Assembly (NCBI GenBank): GCA_027482795.1
Contig: JAIXVS010000349.1
Span: 1-14,965, forward strand
Reading direction: 5' to 3'
Source: Rhodobacter sp.
GTDB taxonomy: Bacteria; Pseudomonadota; Alphaproteobacteria; Rhodobacterales; Rhodobacteraceae
DNA: 14,965 bases
The notes beneath the pieces were generated by a model that made no database searches, was not told the origin of the DNA, and was given only the letters and a program-made list of their open reading frames with translations. Positions 6,792 through 14,715 of this stretch are shown here, piece after piece. Position 1 is the first letter of the stretch. Each line of letters starts with the position of its first letter. The translations under genes and the position numbers were made by a program.

Positions 6792-8681
6792 ATGGCCAGA
6801 ACACCCGCTTCCCCGACCCCGCCCAATGATGAATTGGTCATCAAAAAACGGCGCGGCGTATCGCTTTTGGGCAGTGTTCTGCTGGGCCTGATTGCGCTGT
6901 CGATGCTGGGCTTTGGTGTGACCAGCTTTAGCGGCGGCACGGTGCGCGTGGGTACGGTGGGGGATCAGGAAATCACCGCATCCGAATATGCCAATGCGTT
7001 GCAGGGCGAGGTGAACCGTTTCTCGCAAATGGTGGGCCAGCCTGTGGCCCTGCGCGATTTGCTGCCAGCGGGGCTGGATCGGCAAGTTTTGGCAGACCTG
7101 ATCCGCCAAAAGGCGCTGGACGGCGAGATGGGGCAGATGGGCCTTTCGGTGGGTGATGCCGCCCTTGCCGCCGAAGTGGTAAAGGTCGCGGCATTTCAGG
7201 GGATTGATGGCCAGTTCGACCGCGCCGCCTATGGCGACACGCTGCGCCGCAACAACATGTCCGAGGCCGATTTTGAAGCAGGTTTGCGCGCAGACATCGC
7301 GCGTGGGTTGCTGCAATCGGCCATCTCGGGCGGGGCCAAGCCCCCTGCCGCGCTGACCGAAACGCTGCTGGCCTATGCGGGCGAGACGCGCGATATTTTG
7401 TATATTCCCGTGACCGAGGCAGATTTGCCCCAGCCTTTGGCCGCGCCCACGGATAGCGATTTGCAGGCCGAATATGACGCAAATATCGCCGCCTATACCC
7501 GCCCCGAAGCCAAGCGCATTCAATATGTGGCTCTGCTGCCTGAAACACTGGCCAAAGATATGCCCGCAGATGCGGCGGCGGTGGAAAAGCTGTATCAAGA
7601 CCGCATTGACCAATATGTCATTCCCGAAAAGCGGCTTGTTGAACGTCTGGTCTACCCCAGCGCGGCAGATGCGGCAGCGGCCAAGGCAAAATTGGACGCG
7701 GGTACAAGTTTTGAAGATTTGGTAGCCGAGCGCAACCTGACGCTGGCCGATATTGACCTTGGCGATGTGTCCAAAGCCGAACTTGGCGCGGCGGGGGATG
7801 CTGTGTTTGCATTGACCGAGGCAGGGGTTGTGGGCCCGATTGACAGCGATCTTGGCCCTGCCTTGTTCCGCATGAACGCCATTTTGCCCGCGCAAGAAAC
7901 CACGCTGGACGCCGTGCGCGCTGAGTTGACGCTAGAGGTGCAAACCGAAGCCGCCCGCGCGGCGATTGGCGATCGTATTGATGCCATTGACGATGCGCTG
8001 GCAGGCGGGGCCACTTTGGAAGATTTGGCGGCATCCGAAAACCTGACCCTTGCCACCACCGATTATGCAAAGGGCGCCGATGACAACGATCCGATTGCCA
8101 GCTATGGCGGCTTTATCAAGGCGGCAGATGCGCTGGCGCAGGGCGATTTCCCCGAAGCGATTATCTTGGAAGATGGCGGCGTTGTGGCCATGACTATGCT
8201 AGAGGCCCTGCCGCCCGCGCCGCGCCCCTTGGCCGATGTCAAAGATAAGGTTACCGCCGCGTGGCGCGCCAAGGCGCTGACCGCTGCGCTGACGCAATTG
8301 GCCGAAACCAAGGTTACCGCGCTGAAAGGCGGGGCAGATTTGGCCAGCCTTGGCACCGTGAAAACCGCCGCCGATATTGCCCGCGATGGCGCGGTTGATG
8401 GCGCACCCGCCGCGCTGGTCACCGCCGCCTTTGCCGCCGAACTGGGCGCGCCGCAGGTGGTGGTTGATGGCGATTTTGTCGCCTTGATGCAACTGGACGC
8501 GATCACCCCTGCCAGCGAAAACCCCGCATCGGCAGCCTTGCGCGCCACATTAGACGCGCAGCTGTCGCAATCTTTGGGGGCGGATGTGTTTGATCTGTTC
8601 GGCGGCCAAGTGGAATCTGCGGCGGGCATTATGATTGACCAAAACGTGATCAACTCGGTTCACACCCAAATGGGCAACTAA
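6792..8681 (+). CDS. PpiD/SurA-like periplasmic peptidyl-prolyl isomerase family folding factor
   Basis: The 629-residue product has a short cytoplasmic N-terminus ending KKRRG, one transmembrane segment (about 22-46) and a large periplasmic part, the layout of PpiD. A SurA_N-type chaperone domain covers about 50-235 (VGDQEITASEYANAL; DLLPAGLDRQVLADLIRQKALDGE). A parvulin-like domain lies about 279-365 (EKRLVERLVY to ALFRMNAIL), and a second helical chaperone part follows to the end. The usual parvulin His-containing first strand (SHIL/RHIL) is replaced by ERLVY, so isomerase activity is doubtful and chaperone activity more likely. The ATG at 6792 is preferred over the in-frame TTG at 6774 because it has an upstream AGG and gives the standard MARTPAS start. 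trpE follows after 11 bases, so the two are probably cotranscribed. Confidence 0.9.
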   Translation: MARTPASPTPPNDELVIKKRRGVSLLGSVLLGLIALSMLGFGVTSFSGGTVRVGTVGDQEITASEYANALQGEVNRFSQMVGQPVALRDLLPAGLDRQVLADLIRQKALDGEMGQMGLSVGDAALAAEVVKVAAFQGIDGQFDRAAYGDTLRRNNMSEADFEAGLRADIARGLLQSAISGGAKPPAALTETLLAYAGETRDILYIPVTEADLPQPLAAPTDSDLQAEYDANIAAYTRPEAKRIQYVALLPETLAKDMPADAAAVEKLYQDRIDQYVIPEKRLVERLVYPSAADAAAAKAKLDAGTSFEDLVAERNLTLADIDLGDVSKAELGAAGDAVFALTEAGVVGPIDSDLGPALFRMNAILPAQETTLDAVRAELTLEVQTEAARAAIGDRIDAIDDALAGGATLEDLAASENLTLATTDYAKGADDNDPIASYGGFIKAADALAQGDFPEAIILEDGGVVAMTMLEALPPAPRPLADVKDKVTAAWRAKALTAALTQLAETKVTALKGGADLASLGTVKTAADIARDGAVDGAPAALVTAAFAAELGAPQVVVDGDFVALMQLDAITPASENPASAALRATLDAQLSQSLGADVFDLFGGQVESAAGIMIDQNVINSVHTQMGN

Positions 8682-8692
8682 GGCCGCGCGAT

Positions 8693-10204
8693 ATGACCCT
8701 TTTCCCCGCCTTTGACGATTTTGCCGCCCGCTGGGACGCGGGGCAAAACCAGCTGGTTTATACCCGAATTGCCGCCGATTTGGATACGCCCGTATCGCTG
8801 ATGTTGAAACTGGGTGATGCGCGCGGCGATACGTTTATGCTGGAATCGGTGACAGGCGGCGAGGTGCGCGGGCGCTATTCGGTGGTAGGGCTAAAGCCTG
8901 ATCTGGTTTGGAAATGCGAAGGCACGCGCGCCTTTATCAACCGCGAGGCGCGCTTTGACGGGGCGGCTTTTTCGGCGCAGGATGCAGCGCCATTGGATGC
9001 CCTGCGCGCGCTGCTGGCCGAATGCCGCATTGATTTGCCCGCAGGTCTGCCCGCCATTTCGGCGGGACTGTTTGGCTATTTGGGCTATGACATGATCCGC
9101 CTTGTGGAACATTTGCCCAATATAAACCCCGACCCGCTGGGCCTGCCCGATGCGGTGCTGCTGCGCCCGTCCGTTATCGCTGTGCTAGACGGGGTGAAGG
9201 GTGAGGTGACGCTTGTTGCCCCTGCTTGGGCATCGACCGGCCTGTCGGCCCGCGCGGCCTATGCTCAGGCTGCCGAGCGGGTGATGGATTGCCTGCGCGA
9301 TTTGGACCGCGCGCCAGCAACCAGCCGCGATTTTGGCGATGCCGGCGCGCAGGTGGGCGCGGCGCAATCGAACTTTACCCATCAAGGTTACAAAGACGCG
9401 GTGGAAAAGGCCAAAGATTACATCCGCGCGGGCGATATTTTTCAGGTGGTGCCCAGCCAGCGCTGGAAACAGTCTTTCCCGCTGCCGCCCTTTGCCCTGT
9501 ATCGCAGCCTGCGCCGCACCAACCCTTCGCCGTTTATGTTTTTCTTTAACTTTGGAGGGTATCAGGTGATCGGGGCCAGCCCCGAAATTCTGGTGCGCCT
9601 GCGCGATGGCGAGGTCACCGTGCGCCCCATTGCAGGCACGCGCAAACGAGGGCAAGACGAGGCCGAAGATCGCGCCTTAGAGGCCGATTTGCTGGCCGAC
9701 CCTAAGGAGCGCGCCGAACATTTGATGCTGCTGGATTTGGGGCGCAATGATGTGGGCCGCGTGGCTAAGGTCGGCACTGTGCGCCCGACCGAGCAGTTTA
9801 TCATCGAACGCTACAGCCATGTGATGCACATTGTATCCAACGTGGTGGGCGAAATTGCCGATGGGCAAGATGCCCTTTCTGCGCTGCTGGCGGGCCTGCC
9901 TGCGGGCACAGTATCTGGCGCGCCAAAGGTGCGCGCTATGGAAATCATTGACGAATTAGAACCCGAAAAGCGCGGCGTTTATGGCGGCGGTGTGGGGTAT
10001 TTTGCCGCCAACGGCGAGATGGATTTTTGCATTGCCTTGCGCACGGCAGTGCTGAAAGACGGGCAGTTATACATTCAGGCAGGCGGCGGCGTTGTTTATG
10101 ACAGCGACCCAGAGGCCGAATATCAAGAGACGGTCAATAAATCCAACGCCCTGCGCCGCGCGGCATTGGATGCAGGGCTATTTGCGCAAAAGGGCAACGG
10201 GTAA
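8693..10204 (+). CDS. trpE: TrpE, anthranilate synthase component I
   Basis: Makes anthranilate from chorismate with ammonia supplied by TrpG. The 503-residue protein has the N-terminal regulatory domain with the tryptophan feedback motif FMLESVTGGEVRGRYS (Leu50-Glu51-Ser52 and Ser63), so Trp inhibition is likely. The chorismate-binding domain follows (about 225-495), with IFQVVPSQRW, GASPEILVRL, RPIAGTRKRG, LLDLGRNDVGRV (GRND at 350-353), GTVSGAPKVRAMEIIDELEP (GTVSGAPK at 405-412), GGGVGYF and IQAGGGVVYDSDPE. The motif pattern fits TrpE, not PabB or a fused TrpEG. It sits 11 bases after the PpiD-like gene and is followed by a terminator. Its partner trpG is in a separate, oppositely directed operon 3.4 kb away. 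Confidence 0.97.
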   Translation: MTLFPAFDDFAARWDAGQNQLVYTRIAADLDTPVSLMLKLGDARGDTFMLESVTGGEVRGRYSVVGLKPDLVWKCEGTRAFINREARFDGAAFSAQDAAPLDALRALLAECRIDLPAGLPAISAGLFGYLGYDMIRLVEHLPNINPDPLGLPDAVLLRPSVIAVLDGVKGEVTLVAPAWASTGLSARAAYAQAAERVMDCLRDLDRAPATSRDFGDAGAQVGAAQSNFTHQGYKDAVEKAKDYIRAGDIFQVVPSQRWKQSFPLPPFALYRSLRRTNPSPFMFFFNFGGYQVIGASPEILVRLRDGEVTVRPIAGTRKRGQDEAEDRALEADLLADPKERAEHLMLLDLGRNDVGRVAKVGTVRPTEQFIIERYSHVMHIVSNVVGEIADGQDALSALLAGLPAGTVSGAPKVRAMEIIDELEPEKRGVYGGGVGYFAANGEMDFCIALRTAVLKDGQLYIQAGGGVVYDSDPEAEYQETVNKSNALRRAALDAGLFAQKGNG

Positions 10205-10258
10205 CCCGTTTTTCAGCGTTTGTTGGGCGGCCACGATGCAGCCGCCCACGGGTTTTTT
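10203..10258 (+). terminator. Intrinsic terminator of trpE, nested double stem
   Basis: TGGGCGGC (10224-10231) pairs perfectly with GCCGCCCA (10241-10248) around a 9-base loop, followed by CGGG and six Ts (10253-10258). An outer inverted repeat, AACCCGT (10203-10209) with ACGGGTT (10248-10254), can extend the stem. It fills the 52-base space between the converging trpE and mtkB, and the T-run overlaps the mtkB stop codon. In the minus direction the run after the hairpin is not T-rich, so it mainly serves trpE. Confidence 0.85.
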
Positions 10259-11153
10259 ATGCCACTTTGCGCTGGGCCAGAACCATCGCCATCGTCTCGC
10301 CCATGGCAGATGGGTTCGGGGCCACGGTTATGCCCGCTGCGGCCAAAATCTCGACCTTTTCCTGCGCGCTTTCGCCAAAGGCCGATACGATAGCCCCCGC
10401 ATGGCCCATCTTGCGCCCCTTTGGCGCGGACAGACCCGCGATATAGGCAACCACGGGCTTGCGCATGTGATCACGCGCATAGGCGGCGGCCTCGGCCTCT
10501 TGCGGGCCACCGATTTCGCCGATCATCATGACGGCATCGGTTTCTGGATCAGCCTCGAACAGCTCTAGTATATCGCGGAAGCTTGACCCGTTGACGGGAT
10601 CGCCGCCGATGCCCACAGATGTTGACACGCCGATGCCCAGTGCCTTCATTTGGCTGGCGGCCTCATACCCCAAGGTGCCTGAACGCCCCACAATGCCCAC
10701 GCGGCCCTGCATATAAATATGCGGCGGCATGATGCCCATAAACCCGCGCCCGGGCGAGATGATGCCCGCACAATTTGGCCCCACAAGGCGCAGTTTACGA
10801 TCAGCGGGGTAGCGTTTCAAAAACCGCTTTAGGCGCATCATGTCTTGGCTGGGGATACCGTCGGTCACGCAAACGGCAGTGCGAATGCCTGCATCGGCTG
10901 CCTCCATAATCGCGTCCGCCGCAAAGGGGGGCGGCACGAAGACAAGGCTGGCTTCTGCGCCTGTCGCTTCGACCGCCTCGCGTACTGTGTTGAACAGCGG
11001 GCGGTCTAGATGCGTCTCACCGCCTTTGCCAGGGGTTACGCCGCCCACGACATTGGTGCCATAGCGGATCATATCTGCGGCGTGAAAGCTGCCGATACGC
11101 CCCGACATGCCCTGCACGATAACGCGGGTGTTTTCAGTGATTAGAATGGCCAT
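10257..11153 (-). CDS. mtkB: Malate-CoA ligase (malate thiokinase) alpha subunit
   Basis: With MtkA, activates malate to malyl-CoA at the cost of a nucleoside triphosphate. The 298-residue protein is of the succinyl-CoA synthetase alpha family: CoA-binding Rossmann part (VIVQGMSGRIGSFHA, 11-25; NVVGGVTPGKGG, 34-45), VGPNCAGIISPG (124-135), GRSGTLGYEA and GIGGDPVNGSSF. The catalytic phospho-histidine is His251 in GRKMGHAGAI. It is called malate- rather than succinate-specific from the extra FLKRYPADRKL segment (111-121), which I recall in Methylobacterium MtkB, and from the mcl-sgaA context; no substrate has been tested. The ATG at 11153 has an AGGGGA site 7 bases upstream and is preferred over an in-frame codon at 11183 that lies inside mtkA. 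The mtkA stop is 10 bases away. Confidence 0.88.
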   Translation of the reverse strand: MAILITENTRVIVQGMSGRIGSFHAADMIRYGTNVVGGVTPGKGGETHLDRPLFNTVREAVEATGAEASLVFVPPPFAADAIMEAADAGIRTAVCVTDGIPSQDMMRLKRFLKRYPADRKLRLVGPNCAGIISPGRGFMGIMPPHIYMQGRVGIVGRSGTLGYEAASQMKALGIGVSTSVGIGGDPVNGSSFRDILELFEADPETDAVMMIGEIGGPQEAEAAAYARDHMRKPVVAYIAGLSAPKGRKMGHAGAIVSAFGESAQEKVEILAAAGITVAPNPSAMGETMAMVLAQRKVA

Positions 11154-11163
11154 TGGAAATCCC

Positions 11164-12348
11164 CTATGCGGCTTTGTTGGCAACAGATGCGTTGCGGGCG
11201 CTGACAGCGGCGGCGGCTGCCTCGGCCAGCGTATCTGCGGAAATCAGCGGCAAGCCTGAGTTGTCGATAATCGCTTTGCCTTCTTCCACATTCGTGCCCG
11301 CAAGGCGCACGATGACGGGGATGGTCAGCCCCACCTCTTGGTAGGCTTGCACCACACCTTGGGCCACCCAATCGCAGCGGTTGATGCCTGCAAAGATGTT
11401 CACAAGCACGACGGAAACATTGGAATCGGTCAGCACCGTGCGAAAGGCGCGCACCACGCGTTCGGGGCTGGCCCCGCCGCCGATGTCCAGAAAATTGGCA
11501 GGCTCGCCGCCTGCCAGTTTGATCATGTCCATCGTGGCCATGGCAAGGCCCGCGCCGTTGATGATGCAGCCAATATCGCCGTCTAGCCCCACATAAGACA
11601 GGCCATGATCGCCTGCCGTGCTTTCGCGCGGGTCTTCTTGGCTGCGGTCGCGCAGTTCTGCTATTGCCGATTGGCGGAACATGGCATTGGTATCAAAGCT
11701 CATCTTCGCATCCAGCGCCACCAAATCGCCCGACCCTGTGATGACCAAGGGGTTAATTTCGACCATGACGGCATCCAAATCGCGATAGGCGCGATAGCAG
11801 GCGCGCAGGGTGGTGACCATCTGCGCAATTTGCCCGCCCTTTAGCCCCAGCGCAAAGGCCAGCTCGCGCGCCTGAAATTCGGTCAGGCCAACGGCGGGGT
11901 CAATCGTCATGCGGCGCAGGCTGTCTGGATCGGATTCCGCCAGATCTTCAATCTCGATCCCGCCATGGGCGGAGGCGACGATCATGATCCGTTCAGATTT
12001 GCGATCCAGCACAAAGCCAAGATACAGCTCTTGCGCGATGTCGGATGCATTTTCGACCCAAACGCGGTAGACGCCCTTGCCATTGGCATCGGTTTGCTTG
12101 GTGACAAGCTGTTTGCCGAACAAAGTCGCGGCAAAGGCGTGCACCTCATCCGCCGAACGGCACAGCTTGACCCCGCCTGCCGCCCCGCGCCCACCCGAAT
12201 GGATTTGCGCCTTCACCACCCACGCATTGCCGCCCAGCTCGCGCGCGCGGTAGCCTGCCTGCTCGGGGCTGTAGGCCAGCCCCCCGCGCGGCACGGGCAC
12301 ACCGAAACGGGCTAAAATCTCTTTGGCTTGGTATTCATGAATATCCAT
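11164..12348 (-). CDS. mtkA: Malate-CoA ligase (malate thiokinase) beta subunit
   Basis: ATP-grasp subunit that works with MtkB in the serine cycle. The 394-residue protein starts MDIHEYQAKEIL, as in SucC/MtkA. The nucleotide-grasp segment VVKAQIHSGGRGAAGGVKL (44-62), the metal-binding EINPLV (197-202), ALDAKMSFD (211-219), NGAGLAMATMDMIK (264-277), GGGASPERV and GTNVEEGK follow. NIFAGINRCDWVA (317-329) differs from the NIFGGIxRCDxIA I recall in SucC and matches the Methylobacterium malate thiokinase pattern, which is why malate is preferred as substrate. A strong AGGAGAG site precedes the ATG. The 63 bases between mcl and this gene show no terminator, so cotranscription with mcl is likely. 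A SucC role is less likely but not excluded. Confidence 0.88.
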   Translation of the reverse strand: MDIHEYQAKEILARFGVPVPRGGLAYSPEQAGYRARELGGNAWVVKAQIHSGGRGAAGGVKLCRSADEVHAFAATLFGKQLVTKQTDANGKGVYRVWVENASDIAQELYLGFVLDRKSERIMIVASAHGGIEIEDLAESDPDSLRRMTIDPAVGLTEFQARELAFALGLKGGQIAQMVTTLRACYRAYRDLDAVMVEINPLVITGSGDLVALDAKMSFDTNAMFRQSAIAELRDRSQEDPRESTAGDHGLSYVGLDGDIGCIINGAGLAMATMDMIKLAGGEPANFLDIGGGASPERVVRAFRTVLTDSNVSVVLVNIFAGINRCDWVAQGVVQAYQEVGLTIPVIVRLAGTNVEEGKAIIDNSGLPLISADTLAEAAAAAVSARNASVANKAA

Positions 12349-12411
12349 AATCTCTCCTGTCTGCGCAGATTTGGCCCCTGCGGAACCTTGCGCTATCCCT
12401 ATGATTTTGCG

Positions 12412-13350
12412 TTATTTTGATGCGATGGCATCCGCCAGAACCAGCACATTCATCGCCATGCGTTCGGAGGCTGCATCAATCATACGCCCGTCCAGTTGCG
12501 CCGCGCCCTTGCCCATGGCTTCGGCCTTGCGCAATTCTTCGATGATGCGGCGCGCGCGGGTCACTTCGGCCTCTGGCGGCGAGAACACCTCGTTCGCCAG
12601 ATCAATCTGCGATGGGTGGATGGCCCATTTGCCTTCGCAGCCCAGCGCCGCCGCGCGGCGCGCGCCGTCTTTGTACCCTTCAGGATCGCTGAAATCGCCA
12701 AACGGGCCATCAATGGCGCGCAGGCCATAGGCGCGGCAGGCCACGACCATGCGGCTGATCGAGGCATGCCATTGATCGCCCGGATAATGCGGGTTCAACC
12801 CGCCGATGTTTGTGGTGCGCGCGCGCATGGATGCGGCAAAATCGGCCACGCCGAAATGCAGCGCCTCAAGACGGCCGCCAAATTGGGCAATCGCCTCGAC
12901 ATTGGCCATGCCAAGCGCGGTTTCAATCAGCGCCTCTAGTCCGACGCGGTTGTTATAGCCTTTGGCCTGTTCAATCTGGTTGACCATGGCTTCGACCATA
13001 TAGAGATCGCCCGTCACCCCAACTTTGGGCACAAGAAGGGTATCCACGCGCGACCCTGCCTGTTCCATCACATCAACCACATCACGGTACATGTAATGCG
13101 TATCAAGCCCGTTGATGCGCACCGAAACGGTTTTGCCCTTGGCGCGCCAATCAATATCGTTCAGCGCCTGAATTGCATTCTTGCGGGCCTGTTCCTTTTC
13201 AGATGGCGCAATGGCATCTTCCAAATCTAGAAAGATGTAATCGGCATTTCCATCGGCGGCCTTGTCGATCATGGTGGGGTTGGATGCGGGCACCGCAAGT
13301 TCAGACCGCTGAAGGCGGGGTTTGCGCATGGGGAAAAGTGTATGGCTCAT
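12412..13350 (-). CDS. mcl: L-malyl-CoA lyase (HpcH/HpaI-CitE family)
   Basis: Splits malyl-CoA into acetyl-CoA and glyoxylate; related enzymes also act on beta-methylmalyl-CoA. The 312-residue TIM-barrel protein has the family motifs IFLDLEDAIAP (39-49), SVRINGLDTHYMYRD (76-90), VPKVG, EALIETALGMANVEAIA (139-155), HFGVADFAAS (165-174), IDGPFGDFSDPEGY and KWAIHPSQIDLANEVFSP. Arg78, Glu143 and Asp170 occupy the substrate- and magnesium-binding positions known in malyl-CoA lyases (Arg76, Glu141, Asp168 in Rhodobacter Mcl1, from memory). The N-terminus PRLQRSELAVPASNPT resembles the Methylobacterium enzyme, not Rhodobacter Mcl1. A surface loop after IGGLNPHY (183-190) is about 15-20 residues shorter than in relatives I recall. 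The start has AAAGGA upstream and lies 21 bases from sgaA. Confidence 0.92.
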   Translation of the reverse strand: MSHTLFPMRKPRLQRSELAVPASNPTMIDKAADGNADYIFLDLEDAIAPSEKEQARKNAIQALNDIDWRAKGKTVSVRINGLDTHYMYRDVVDVMEQAGSRVDTLLVPKVGVTGDLYMVEAMVNQIEQAKGYNNRVGLEALIETALGMANVEAIAQFGGRLEALHFGVADFAASMRARTTNIGGLNPHYPGDQWHASISRMVVACRAYGLRAIDGPFGDFSDPEGYKDGARRAAALGCEGKWAIHPSQIDLANEVFSPPEAEVTRARRIIEELRKAEAMGKGAAQLDGRMIDAASERMAMNVLVLADAIASK

Positions 13351-13371
13351 GGTATTGTCCTTTGAATGAAA

Positions 13372-14568
13372 TTATTCGGCGGCGATGCGGGCGGCATCTG
13401 CGGTGTGGGATGCGTAAACAGCTTGTGCGGCAGCAACGCCCGCCCCGAAGGTGATTTTGGCCCCAGCCGCCGCCATGGACAGTTCGGCCAGCGCGATTGC
13501 GGTCAGGCACATGCCTTCGTTGCAATGGCCGATATGCCCAATGCGAAACACTTTGCCCGCCAGCGGCCCAAGGCCCGAGCCAAAGCTTGCGTTATACCGA
13601 TCATACCCAATGCGGATGACATCGCGCGCATCCACGCCTTCGGGCGTGCGAATGGCGGTGACGGTGTCGGAATAATGCGCAGGGCTTTCGGCGCACAGAT
13701 CCATGCCCCATGCCTTGACCGCCGCGCGCACGCCTGCGCCAAGGCGGCGGTGGCGGGCGATGACGTTATCCAGCCCTTCGGCAATCATCTGATCGAGCGC
13801 AGCGCGCAGCGCGTGCAGCAATTGAACGGGCGGCGTATAGGGGAAATAGCCTGTTTCGTTATTCTTCAACTGATCGGAAAATTCAAAAAACGCACGGCGC
13901 ATGGTGGCGGTTTGGCTGGCTTTTAAAGCCTTTTGGCTGACGCCCAAAATTCCCAGACCAGGCGGCATCATCATGCCCTTTTGGCTGCCCGTGACAGCCA
14001 GATCAACGCCCCAAGCATCCATTTCGAATGGGATACAGCCGATGGAAGAAACACCATCCAAAAACAACAGCGCGTCGTGAAAGGCATCATCCAAAGCGCG
14101 GCGCAGGGCGGCGACATCTGATGCAACACCTGTGGCGGTTTCGTTATGTGTGATGAAAACCGCCTTAATCTCGCCCGTCTTATCTGCCGCCAGTTTGCGG
14201 GCAAATTCGCTAACGGGTGCGGCCGCGCCCCATGGCACGTCGATCAGATCAACCTTTAGCCCCAACCGCTCGGCCATCTGGGCCCACAGCATCGAAAACT
14301 GGCCGTGCCGCGCCATCAACACGCGGTCACCGGGGGACAGGGTGTTGGTGATTGCAGCCTCCCACGCCGCAGTGCCAGACCCCGGAAACAGCATGATATG
14401 GCCATCTGCCGTGCGAAACAGCGTTTTCAGATCGCGAAAAATGCCAAGGTTCGGCGCGCCGTAATCATGGGCGCGGTGATCTTGCATGGTGACGTTCATG
14501 GCCATCCGCACCGGTTCGGGAACGTTGGTTGGGCCGGGAATGAATAGATGGTTAATGCCAGTGCGCAT
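13372..14568 (-). CDS. sgaA: Serine-glyoxylate aminotransferase
   Basis: Class V, PLP-dependent enzyme: serine plus glyoxylate gives hydroxypyruvate and glycine, a key step of the serine cycle. The 398-residue protein starts HLFIPGPTNVPEPV (7-20) and has the PLP-cofactor segment FPGSGTAAWEAA (61-72), THNETATGV (140-148), the Asp of LLFLDGVSSIG (167-177), the Schiff-base Lys197 in VTGSQKGMM and the carboxylate-binding Arg342 in VFRIGHIGHCNE. The ATG at 14568 is decided by a perfect GGAGG five bases upstream; a longer open frame to 14742 is AT-rich, non-coding in character and overlaps the divergent regulator. Alanine- or aspartate-preferring relatives exist, but the mcl-mtkAB context supports serine-glyoxylate. 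First gene of the operon. Confidence 0.93.
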   Translation of the reverse strand: MRTGINHLFIPGPTNVPEPVRMAMNVTMQDHRAHDYGAPNLGIFRDLKTLFRTADGHIMLFPGSGTAAWEAAITNTLSPGDRVLMARHGQFSMLWAQMAERLGLKVDLIDVPWGAAAPVSEFARKLAADKTGEIKAVFITHNETATGVASDVAALRRALDDAFHDALLFLDGVSSIGCIPFEMDAWGVDLAVTGSQKGMMMPPGLGILGVSQKALKASQTATMRRAFFEFSDQLKNNETGYFPYTPPVQLLHALRAALDQMIAEGLDNVIARHRRLGAGVRAAVKAWGMDLCAESPAHYSDTVTAIRTPEGVDARDVIRIGYDRYNASFGSGLGPLAGKVFRIGHIGHCNEGMCLTAIALAELSMAAAGAKITFGAGVAAAQAVYASHTADAARIAAE

Positions 14569-14612
14569 GATATCCTCCAAATGTGCTGAAATCTCTGTCG
14601 CATTGCTGAACG

Positions 14613-14622
14613 TTTGTGCAAA
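14613..14622. promoter_or_regulatory. TTTG-TG-CAAA palindrome upstream of sgaA
   Basis: An interrupted palindrome of 4-base arms 45 bases upstream of the sgaA start. It resembles the TTTGCAAA core known for PccR/RamB-type acyl-CoA-responsive regulators, the same family as the adjacent gene. A related TTTGTGAAA occurs at 14662-14670. Match to the family motif is from memory; binding is inferred. Confidence 0.35.
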
Positions 14623-14639
14623 ATGAAAAACGGTTACGC

Positions 14640-14685
14640 TGTAAATGCGAAGATTTACAACTTTGTGAAATTGTAATATTGTAAA
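14640..14685. promoter_or_regulatory. Cluster of four TGTAA(A)/TTTACA half-sites, probable operator
   Basis: TGTAAAT (14640-14646) and ATTTACA (14653-14659) form a perfect 7-base inverted repeat with a 6-base spacer. ATTGTAA occurs twice in tandem (14670-14676 and 14678-14684) with an 8-base period, and TTTACAA (14654-14660) is also the exact inverse of TTGTAAA (14679-14685). Such dense symmetric repeats between a regulator and its divergent operon suggest cooperative regulator binding. Confidence 0.5.
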
Positions 14686-14715
14686 GTCCACAAACCCAAA
14701 AATGTGTACGGTGGT

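Larger units (their letters stand above)
14569..14715. promoter_or_regulatory. Divergent promoter region between sgaA and the XRE regulator
   Basis: This 147-base gap is much more AT-rich than the rest of the window and must hold promoters for both directions. It contains clustered TGTAA-type half-sites, a TTTGTGCAAA palindrome and the sgaA Shine-Dalgarno (14574-14578). Several weak -35/-10 pairs can be drawn on each strand, but none stands out enough to place a promoter. Confidence 0.75.

Noticed and set aside
6537..7895. Minus-strand open frame of 452 codons opposite the PpiD-like gene
   Set aside because: Antisense to a well-formed PpiD-like protein and rich in Gln/His/Gly/Arg, as expected from reversed GC-rich codons.
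10257..12348. SucCD (succinyl-CoA synthetase) instead of MtkAB
   Set aside because: The NIFAGINRCDWVA motif, the FLKRYPADRKL insert and linkage to mcl and sgaA favour malate thiokinase; sucCD would be expected near mdh or sucAB. Not fully excluded without a tree.
12412..13350. Citrate lyase beta subunit (CitE) or a CitE-like protein
   Set aside because: SVRINGLDTHYMYRD, IDGPFGDFSDPEGY and the operon partners fit malyl-CoA lyase, and no citD or citF is adjacent.
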